A stretch of 7,154 bases of DNA from assembly GCA_030040515.1 (NCBI GenBank), contig JASHTO010000342.1:1-7154 (forward strand). The letters are read 5' to 3'. A model generated the notes under the pieces. The model was not told the DNA's origin. It searched no databases and worked only from the letters and a program-made list of their open reading frames with translations. The translations under genes and the position numbers were made by a program. Shown here piece after piece: positions 1-5,147 of this stretch. Each line of letters begins with the position of its first letter. Position 1 is the first letter of the stretch. Source of the stretch: Terriglobia bacterium. Its GTDB lineage: Bacteria > Acidobacteriota > Terriglobia > UBA7540.

Positions 1-1
1 C

Positions 2-952
2 GGCACGGGCGACAGCCAGCAGACATTGTTCTCCGTCCAGACGCTCGCGAACCTTCTCCAGAAAATGGGCGTGCAATTCACGGCTTCGGCGGTGGTGGTG
101 AAAAACGTGGCGGCGGTTTTCGTGACGGCCACGCTTCCGCCCTTTGCCCGGCCGGGAACGCCGATTGACGTGACCGTTTCATCGATCGGCGACGCGAAGA
201 GTCTGGAAGGTGGAACGCTCCTGTTCACCACGCTGCACGGGCCCGACGGCCAAATGTGGGCCACCGCGCAGGGAGCCTTGGAGAACGACGGATACTCAGC
301 GGGTGGAAGAGGCAATTCGGTGCAGGTCAATCATCCCAACACCTCACGCATTCCCGCCGGCGGAATCGTTGAGCGCGACGCCTCCATGGATTTGAGCCAC
401 CTCAAGCACCTCTCGCTTCTCCTGCGCGACCCGGATTTCCAGACCGCCACGGATGCCGCCGCGACCATTGACGGCGCATTCGGCAAAGGCACAGCGCGCG
501 CTGTGGACAGCCGTCGCATCGAGATCCGCGTGCCATCCCCCGACCCCGACGTGGTTTCCGCAATGTTGGCCAAAGTGCAGGCGCTGAAGGTGGCGATTTA
601 TCCCCAGGCAAAAGTGGTGGTGAACGAACGCACGGGAACGATTGTGATGGGGCAGGAAGTGACACTCGGGGCGTGCTCGATTCTGCACGGGAACCTCTCC
701 GTGGTCATCACCACGGAATTCAAAGTGTCGCAGCCCATGCCTTACTCGCAGGGCACGACGCAGGTGATTCCGCAGACCACGGTGAAGGCCACGGAAAGTC
801 CGGCGCGGCGCATCGAATTGCGCGAAGGCGCGAGCGTCGACGATTTGATTAACGGCCTGCAGGCCATTGGCGCCACGCCACGCGATATCGTCGCCATTCT
901 GGAAGCGGTGCGCACCGCAGGAGCCTTGCAGGCGGAATTGGACGTCATATGA
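2..952 (+). CDS. flgI: Flagellar P-ring protein FlgI, 5'-truncated by the window edge
   Basis: FlgI builds the P ring around the flagellar rod in the peptidoglycan layer; the mature protein is periplasmic. The frame is open from the first bases, so the signal peptide and start lie upstream. The TTG at 26 is an internal leucine codon. The 316 residues seen are most of a protein usually near 370 residues. Diagnostic stretches are TLANLLQKMGVQF near the left edge, DPDFQTATDAAATID in the middle, then ERTGTIVMGQEVTLG, the HGNLSV block, SQGTTQVIPQT, and the C-terminal GATPRDIVAILEAVRTAGAL ending in QAELDVI. The stop overlaps the next start (ATGA, 949-952), so flgI and flgJ are probably translationally coupled. 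The visible part has one cysteine (codon 674-676). As I recall, E. coli FlgI has a second cysteine near its C-terminus that forms a disulfide; here that position is alanine. Family assignment is very secure. Confidence 0.96.
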   Translation, partial: GTGDSQQTLFSVQTLANLLQKMGVQFTASAVVVKNVAAVFVTATLPPFARPGTPIDVTVSSIGDAKSLEGGTLLFTTLHGPDGQMWATAQGALENDGYSAGGRGNSVQVNHPNTSRIPAGGIVERDASMDLSHLKHLSLLLRDPDFQTATDAAATIDGAFGKGTARAVDSRRIEIRVPSPDPDVVSAMLAKVQALKVAIYPQAKVVVNERTGTIVMGQEVTLGACSILHGNLSVVITTEFKVSQPMPYSQGTTQVIPQTTVKATESPARRIELREGASVDDLINGLQAIGATPRDIVAILEAVRTAGALQAELDVI

Positions 953-1281
953 CCCTTGCCATGATGAATCCCGGTGGACACTTGCCCGCCGCTCGCTCTC
1001 TCTCTGCGGTTTCCGCAGGCAATCAGCCTGAATCGCCCGCCCATAAGAAGCTGCGCAAAGCGGCGCAAGACTTTGAGGGCATCCTGATCTCTGAAATGTG
1101 GGAGAAATTCAACGAGGGGTTCACCGACTTCGGCGGAGAAACTCCGCTGGCAGGGTCCGACACCATGAATTCGCTGGCTATCCAAACGCTGTCATCCGCC
1201 ATCGCCAAATCCGGCGGGCTGGGCATCGGGAAAATGCTCGTCCATCAACTTGAACCTACTCTGAATCGAACCCAGCGGTAG
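949..1281 (+). CDS. flgJ: Short FlgJ: flagellar rod-binding protein without hydrolase domain
   Basis: FlgJ caps or chaperones assembly of the flagellar rod in the periplasm. This 110-residue protein has only the rod-binding (FlgJ N-terminal) domain, about residues 34-100. It contains KLRKAAQDFEGILISEMWEK, then SDTMNSLAIQTLSSAIAKSG and GLGIGKMLVHQLEP, which match the usual 'FEG...M' and 'GLGLA.M...' features of the family. The muramidase/glucosaminidase domain found in enterobacterial FlgJ is absent, and the stop codon at 1279-1281 leaves no room for it, so another enzyme must open the peptidoglycan. ATG 949 is chosen because it overlaps the flgI stop. A GGCGG at 931-935 is too far upstream to be a good ribosome site, so coupling is likely. 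ATGs at 961 and 964 are alternatives. It seems to be the last gene of this flagellar operon. Confidence 0.9.
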   Translation: MTLAMMNPGGHLPAARSLSAVSAGNQPESPAHKKLRKAAQDFEGILISEMWEKFNEGFTDFGGETPLAGSDTMNSLAIQTLSSAIAKSGGLGIGKMLVHQLEPTLNRTQR

Positions 1282-1312
1282 CAATCAAACGGCTTCTCCA
1301 ATATACCCACCT

Positions 1313-1344
1313 ACCTATTGGCTCGTGCATTGAGTCCAATAGGT
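1313..1344 (+). terminator. Hairpin after flgJ, possible transcription terminator
   Basis: ACCTATTGG (1313-1321) pairs perfectly with CCAATAGGT (1336-1344). CTC (1322-1324) and GAG (1332-1334) extend the stem past a one-base bulge, leaving the loop GTGCATT. It begins 32 bases after the flgJ stop, where the flagellar operon should end. The nearest run of six T lies at 1363-1368, about 18 bases past the stem, so this is not a canonical intrinsic terminator. It may work with a factor, or be a regulatory dyad instead. Confidence 0.4.
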
Positions 1345-1362
1345 GCAGACCAATTTTCCAAA

Positions 1363-1393
1363 TTTTTTGTCGCCAATTGACGGGCGAAAAAAA
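1363..1393. other. Second dyad in the flgJ-DinB spacer
   Basis: Six T (1363-1368), a single G, then TCGCC (1370-1374) pair with GGCGA (1383-1387) and the A run that follows (1388-1393). The loop is AATTGACG. The T and A runs lie inside the stem rather than after it, so it is a poor terminator for either strand by the usual rule. It could be part of a composite terminator with the hairpin at 1313-1344, or an operator-like site upstream of the DinB gene. Confidence 0.35.
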
Positions 1394-1414
1394 GATTTTC
1401 ATGCGTCGGCGAGT

Positions 1415-1420
1415 TATGAT
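1415..1420 (+). promoter_or_regulatory. Possible -10 element (TATGAT) for the DinB gene
   Basis: TATGAT matches five of six bases of the sigma-70 -10 consensus and lies in an AT-richer patch 42 bases upstream of the ATG. I find no convincing -35 at 16-18 bases. TTGACG at 1377-1382 is a good -35 sequence but is 32 bases away. A weak call only. Confidence 0.22.
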
Positions 1421-1449
1421 TATGCATCAGATTGCCATTAAGTCTTAGC

Positions 1450-1455
1450 AGGAGG
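1450..1455 (+). promoter_or_regulatory. Ribosome binding site AGGAGG for the DinB gene
   Basis: A perfect Shine-Dalgarno AGGAGG ends six bases before ATG 1462. This decides the start in favour of 1462 over the in-frame upstream TTG at 1432. Confidence 0.85.
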
Positions 1456-1461
1456 CAAATC

Positions 1462-2013
1462 ATGGACCTGCAATATCCAATCGGGAAGTTCGCCTGGAAC
1501 CGCAGCGGCGAGGGTTTGCTCTCAACCGAGGCGGAGCGGCAGCAGTGGCTCGCTGATATAGAGGCAGTGCCGGCGCGGCTGCGCGCGGCGGTGGCGGGGC
1601 TGACGGAGACGCAGCTTGACACGCCTTACCGCCCCGCTGGGTGGACGGTGCGCCAGGTGGTGCACCACCTGGCCGACAGTCACATGAACGCCTACGTGCG
1701 CTTCCGGCTGGCGGTGACCGAGAACGAGCCAACCGTCAAGCCCTATGACGAAAAGCTGTGGGCGGATCTGAGCGACGCGCGCACGGCGCCCGCCGATATT
1801 TCCTTAAGCCTGGTTGAAACCCTTCACCAACGCTGGGTGAGGTTCCTGCGCGTGCTTAAACCCGAGGATTTTTCCCGCGTATTCAACCATCCCGAAATCG
1901 GGCGGGTGACCTTGGAGAAAAATCTGGCCATGTACGCCTGGCACGGGAAGCACCACGTGGCGCACATCACCAGCCTGCGCCAGCGTTCCGGGTGGCATAC
2001 AGCCGGCGCTTGA
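1462..2013 (+). CDS. DinB/YfiT-family metalloenzyme (BstA-like thiol transferase)
   Basis: A 183-residue protein of the DinB four-helix superfamily, closest in style to the B. subtilis YfiT/BstA group ('putative metal-dependent hydrolase', later linked to bacillithiol S-transfer). It opens with the family's YPIGKF (residues 5-10), then PYRPAGWTVRQVVHHLADSH (55-74), KPYDEKLWADL (93-103), and the C-terminal YAWHGKHHVAHI (158-169). Likely metal ligands are His68, His161 and His165. They sit one residue off the 67/160/164 positions I recall for YfiT, with neighbouring His69, His164 and His168 as alternatives. No signal peptide, so cytoplasmic. The likely role is a divalent-metal-dependent conjugation of a low-molecular-weight thiol to electrophiles or toxins. 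That is family knowledge, and the substrate here is unknown. The ATG is fixed by AGGAGG at 1450. It probably forms its own transcription unit, convergent with the next gene. Fold and group are secure; the reaction is not. Confidence 0.88.
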   Translation: MDLQYPIGKFAWNRSGEGLLSTEAERQQWLADIEAVPARLRAAVAGLTETQLDTPYRPAGWTVRQVVHHLADSHMNAYVRFRLAVTENEPTVKPYDEKLWADLSDARTAPADISLSLVETLHQRWVRFLRVLKPEDFSRVFNHPEIGRVTLEKNLAMYAWHGKHHVAHITSLRQRSGWHTAGA

Positions 2014-2030
2014 GACGGCAGTCCTTGCGG

Positions 2031-3446
2031 CTATTTCTGCACGATCAGCAACGTCGGATATGACGTCGCGAAAGTCGCAGGGCTGAACAAGACGAACCTC
2101 GAACTGGAGATAATGATACCTGCCACGGCGCCGTCGGATGTATTGAGAGTAAATGTTCCGTCGGGGTTGATGGACCAGGTATTCGCAACGAAGGATGCGC
2201 CCGCATCCTGGGCGGTCGTGGAGTTAACGTCCATTTGGCCGGTGATATTCGCGATGCCGCTGGGTGCGATGGCATCCACCTCGACGGTGGCTGACGGAAG
2301 GACGACTTCGTCGATTCCTCCAAAAAACGTACCCACCAACATCGAATTGCTGAAGGGGTCGCCCACCTGCGGCTCGAACGCTCCGGTATCCACGCCCGGG
2401 GAAGCGTCCAGAATGAAGCCGGCGTTTTGGCCGGTCAGGTAGAGCACCGGGGGAATGCCACCGCAGCTTTGTGCCGCGCCGCTTAAGGTTACTCGGCCGC
2501 TGGATTCAATGTCATAACCGCATGTATAAGCGCCGGGACTCTGCACGGTGCCCGCCAAGTCCTCATAAAAGGTCATGGACAGCGACCCGATGCCATTGGC
2601 GTTTGCCGTTTCCGCCGAGACGGTCGATGCCGTGCCGTCCTCGCCCAGCCCGTTGAGGTAGAAAACCATGTTGCCGTTGAGCGAACTTTGGCCAAAACCA
2701 GAGCCATCACCCGGTAAAGTTTGCAGGTCCCATTCGCCGCTTGTAAACGGGCCGGAATCGGCATTCACCACGAGCAATTGTGAGCTTGACACCAAATAAT
2801 ATGCAAACAGCGAGCTTGTCCCCAGCACGTTGAGCATTCCTGAACCCCGGCCATTGGCATCCGGCGGCGTGAATGTCCCTGCGCCTTCGGGTTCTGCCGA
2901 GTATGAGACGTCCCAGGCGTCATTGCAGTCTTCCTCCAGGCTGCTGAAGGAGTTGCCGTTCGCATTGAGCACGCCCACGCAAACGTTACGCCCGCCTTGC
3001 GGGGGAGAATCCCATCCGATATTGCGGAAAACATAGCTTCCGTTCAATCCGCCGGTAAAAGCGCTGGAAGTTTGAAGCAAAAGCTGGCCCGCGGCGATAT
3101 AGGCGCTGCTCGATGGGCTGTCCCACTCGATGATCCGGCCACTTGCGGCAATGTTGGAGGACAGCGATCCCAGGATGAAGCGCGCGGCAAACGTTCCGAA
3201 TGGCGTCGCAATCGTAGCACAACCGCGATTGTCCGGTCCGACGGAATAAGAGCTGGCAGCGCTGATGATGTTCCCATGCTGGGCTCCGAGAAAGCCATTG
3301 GTGTCTGCCTCGCCGGCGGTGATATTGCCCGATCCATCCGCCGTAAATGAGCCGAGCACAGTGAGGAAGCCGGAATCGTTAAAGCCGCTCAGGCTGAAGG
3401 CGTAGGGCCCGGTCAGGACGGCGTTATTTCCCGAGCTCGCGCAGGC
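2031..3446 (-). other. C-terminal four-repeat module of the lipoprotein
   Basis: Four coding repeats: 3416-3048, 3047-2682, 2681-2340 and 2339-2034, about 123, 122, 114 and 102 residues. Each repeat runs in the same order. First is an LxGxYxF-type strand, then an acidic Gly/Asn turn (for example FTADGSGNITAGEAD). Next is a 'Y/F-x(2-3)-D-x(2)-G-x-x-x-L' hairpin (YSVGPDNRG, FTPPDANGR, WSINPDGTF), and last a hydrophobic strand closing on Gln near the boundary. I recognise the style from acidobacterial secreted proteins but know of no function. Confidence 0.65.
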
Positions 3447-4643
3447 AACGGGGGGATTTTCAACCGCCAGGTTAAGTTGCTGCACTTGAGTTGAAGGTGG
3501 CGAACCCGAATCCGTCACGGTGATGGCGAAACTCGTCGCGCCCGCGGATGACGGCGTCCCGGAAATCGCGCCGGTGGCCGAAAGGGATAGGCCGGCAGGC
3601 AGTGTGCCGGACGTCCAAGTGTAGGGTGGAGTGCCTCCCGTGGCCACGACGTTGGCGACGTAAGGTGTGCCCACCGTTGCATCCAAAAGCGCAGTCGTCG
3701 CGATGGCCAGCGGGGTGGGCGGACCGACGGAAATCGTATAGGACTGAGTTTCCGTCTGCCGCGTTGGACTCTCGTCCTCCACGGCGACGGTAAACGTGAA
3801 ATTCCCTTGTGAGGTGGGGGTTCCGGAGATTATTCCGGAGCTCGATTGCAAGGTGAGGCCAGGCGGGAGTGAGCCTTGGGCAAGGCTCCAAGTGTAGGGA
3901 GCGACTCCGCCTGTGGCCGTAAGGTCGGCAAGATAGGTCACACCGGCGGCAGCGGCGGGAAGAGAAGTGGTGGAAATGCTCAGCGGAGGAACCACGGTCA
4001 GGGTGAGTTGTGCCTGCGCCCAATCCGGGCCGCCGGGCGAGTTGGACGAATCGGTAACTTGCACCGTAAAGGACGAAGTTCCAACGACGGTAGGAACTCC
4101 GGTGATGTTCCCCGACCTGCCCAGTGACAAGCCAGCGGGAAGCGTGCCGCTTGTCAAGCTCCAAGTGAGCGCCCCAACTCCTCCTGTGGCCTCGAGATCT
4201 GCAACGTAGTTCGCATTTGGGGAGGCCATGGGGAGTGAGGTGGTGGTAATGATCAACGGCGGATAGACCACCACCGTTGTGGAGACCATCTGGAGGGGAC
4301 TAGTGACCGATGCCGCGGTAACCGTGACGCTTAAAGGCGATGTGGCCTGGGTTGTGGCGTTGTAAGTTGCGGAGTTGGCCGTAACGTTGCTGAACGTGCC
4401 CATGGTCGAGCCCGTTTCACCCGCCCCGGAGATTTTCCAGGTCACGCCACTGCTGCTCGGGTCATTCTGCACGGTGGCCGTGAACTGCACGCTCTGCCCC
4501 TGGTCAATATCGGTCTGCGTGGCGGGGGAAATGGAAACCAAGACAGAGGGTGTCGCGGCCCCCCCGCCTCCGCCGCTCGTTCCACCGCTTCCGCACGCGC
4601 ACATCGCGACGCAGGCGCACATAATGACCGCGAGATTTCTCAA
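2031..4643 (-). CDS. Large predicted lipoprotein: Ig-like domain, three He_PIG modules, four-repeat C-terminal module
   Basis: Starting at TTG 4643 gives 870 residues. Residues 1-17 (MRNLAVIMCACVAMCAC) look like a short lipoprotein signal: positive n-region, hydrophobic core, then Cys17 followed by GSGG and a Gly-rich linker. The lipobox M-C-A-C is atypical. Residues 31-128 form a bacterial Ig-like domain (VSISPATQ, QSVQFTATVQ, GVTWKI). Residues 129-217, 219-306 and 311-394 are He_PIG-like modules, each with the ATGGxxxxxW, LPxGLxL and ISGTP signature or a close variant. Residues 400-870 form a Gly/Ser/Thr-rich module of four repeats opening at 410, 533, 655 and 769 (LTGPYAF, LNGSYVF, LNGNMVF, LVGTFFG). 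It has six cysteines (401, 475, 555, 573, 708, 727). No catalytic motif is seen. A surface or periplasmic scaffold or adhesin is plausible, but the function is unknown. The TTG has GAGG five bases upstream. ATG 4808, with GGGAG upstream, would add 55 Arg/Pro-rich residues before the signal, which is unlikely. Confidence 0.85.
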   Translation of the reverse strand: MRNLAVIMCACVAMCACGSGGTSGGGGGAATPSVLVSISPATQTDIDQGQSVQFTATVQNDPSSSGVTWKISGAGETGSTMGTFSNVTANSATYNATTQATSPLSVTVTAASVTSPLQMVSTTVVVYPPLIITTTSLPMASPNANYVADLEATGGVGALTWSLTSGTLPAGLSLGRSGNITGVPTVVGTSSFTVQVTDSSNSPGGPDWAQAQLTLTVVPPLSISTTSLPAAAAGVTYLADLTATGGVAPYTWSLAQGSLPPGLTLQSSSGIISGTPTSQGNFTFTVAVEDESPTRQTETQSYTISVGPPTPLAIATTALLDATVGTPYVANVVATGGTPPYTWTSGTLPAGLSLSATGAISGTPSSAGATSFAITVTDSGSPPSTQVQQLNLAVENPPVACASSGNNAVLTGPYAFSLSGFNDSGFLTVLGSFTADGSGNITAGEADTNGFLGAQHGNIISAASSYSVGPDNRGCATIATPFGTFAARFILGSLSSNIAASGRIIEWDSPSSSAYIAAGQLLLQTSSAFTGGLNGSYVFRNIGWDSPPQGGRNVCVGVLNANGNSFSSLEEDCNDAWDVSYSAEPEGAGTFTPPDANGRGSGMLNVLGTSSLFAYYLVSSSQLLVVNADSGPFTSGEWDLQTLPGDGSGFGQSSLNGNMVFYLNGLGEDGTASTVSAETANANGIGSLSMTFYEDLAGTVQSPGAYTCGYDIESSGRVTLSGAAQSCGGIPPVLYLTGQNAGFILDASPGVDTGAFEPQVGDPFSNSMLVGTFFGGIDEVVLPSATVEVDAIAPSGIANITGQMDVNSTTAQDAGASFVANTWSINPDGTFTLNTSDGAVAGIIISSSRFVLFSPATFATSYPTLLIVQK
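3462..4259 (-). repeat. Three tandem He_PIG-like modules in the lipoprotein gene
   Basis: Three coding repeats of about 84-89 residues (4259-3993, 3989-3726, 3713-3462). Each begins near a PLxIxTTxL strand and carries an ATGG turn, a W or Y-T-W strand, LPxGLxL, GxIxG(T/V)P, and a final FxVxVxD strand with a Ser/Pro-rich tail. The third is shorter around its YTWTSG segment. They are diverged in DNA, so they are old repeats and not a recent expansion. Such modules usually act as spacers in exported proteins. Confidence 0.8.
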
Positions 4644-4957
4644 CGCGGCCTCGCCCCCAGGAACGGGGAATTCCCGCCCTCGATGGGCATGAGGGGAAAT
4701 GCCGTCAAGCGGCCTCGCGATGCGGCCCCTCGGGTGGGACAACGGCGGGCTGGCGCACATGCCCCGGTCCGCTCGGGCTGCGCCGCGCGCTCCGAACATG
4801 CCCTTCATCCTTATGTCTCCCAATCCGCAGCGCAACTCGCGCGGCGCGTGTTCGGCCTGCTAACTCCTTCATGGTTGCTTATCGGCGGTTTGGGCAGGCG
4901 GGATGAGGGAATCCGGCGTGGGCTGCCGGCCGACGGCGGAGCAGGGCGGGGAGCGAG

Positions 4958-5050
4958 GGGTAGCCACGGTCAACTCGCAGCGCGGGTTGACCGTGGGCTT
5001 GTCCACGACTCGCGAACCCACGGTCAGAAAAGCCCTGACCGTGGCTACCC
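4958..5050. repeat. Four alternately inverted copies of CCACGGTCA, able to fold two ways
   Basis: The 9-mer occurs at 4964-4972 (A, direct), 4988-4996 (B, inverted), 5018-5026 (C, direct) and 5036-5044 (D, inverted). Folding 1: A pairs with B over 11 bp (4964-4974 with 4986-4996, 11-nt loop), and C pairs with D over 10 bp (5018-5027 with 5035-5044, loop AAAAGCC). Folding 2: A pairs with D over 15 bp (GGGTAGCCACGGTCA 4958-4972 with 5036-5050), enclosing B with C over 10 bp (4988-4997 with 5017-5026). All these stems are perfect. The element lies downstream of the 5148-7154 gene and upstream of the 2031-4643 gene, so it may be a terminator or attenuator-like RNA, or a REP-like dispersed repeat. 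Confidence 0.9.
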
Positions 5051-5077
5051 TCCTCGTCCGCGCGGCAGAAGAGTCGG

Positions 5078-5091
5078 GGCTATTGATAGCC
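5078..5091. repeat. Short palindrome GGCTAT-TG-ATAGCC
   Basis: A perfect 6-bp dyad around two bases, 57 bases past the stop of the right-hand minus-strand gene. No T run follows on either strand and the two-base loop is too tight for a good RNA hairpin. It may be a protein site or chance. Confidence 0.3.
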
Positions 5092-5147
5092 TAGAAACAA
5101 GAGTCCACAGTGTTGAGCAGAAGAGGAGGCCGCGAGCGATCCACGCC

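Larger units (their letters stand above)
4644..5147. other. 504-bp spacer between the two paralogues
   Basis: There is no convincing gene. A 189-codon plus-strand frame (4683-5252) and a 63-codon one (4903-5094) run through it but give Arg/Gly-rich translations without recognisable features and overlap the inverted-repeat element. The part at 4644-4835 is also open in frame with the minus-strand lipoprotein gene and includes ATG 4808 with CTCCC (GGGAG on the minus strand) at 4817-4821. It more likely serves as the 5' leader and promoter region of that gene. I could not find a clear -35/-10 pair. The direct repeat GCGGCCTCGC occurs at 4645-4654 and 4709-4718. The right half carries the four-copy inverted repeat (4958-5050) and a small palindrome (5078-5091). 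Confidence 0.6.

Noticed and set aside
26..28. TTG as the start of flgI
   Set aside because: The frame is open upstream of it and the preceding codons (GTGDSQQT) continue the FlgI sequence; the true start is outside the window.
1377..1405. Sigma-70 promoter using TTGACG 1377-1382 as -35
   Set aside because: No -10-like hexamer lies 16-18 bases downstream; the nearest good one, TATGAT, is 32 bases away.
3472..4164. 230-codon minus-strand frame in the He_PIG region
   Set aside because: It lies wholly inside the well-supported lipoprotein frame, in another frame, and its Arg/His-rich translation is typical of a shadow of repetitive GC-rich coding sequence.
4958..5050. CRISPR array
   Set aside because: The repeats are only 9-15 bp, alternate in orientation and have spacers of unequal, very short length; no cas gene is present.
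5078..5091. Intrinsic terminator for the right-hand minus-strand gene
   Set aside because: The dyad has a two-base loop and is not followed by a T run on the minus strand.
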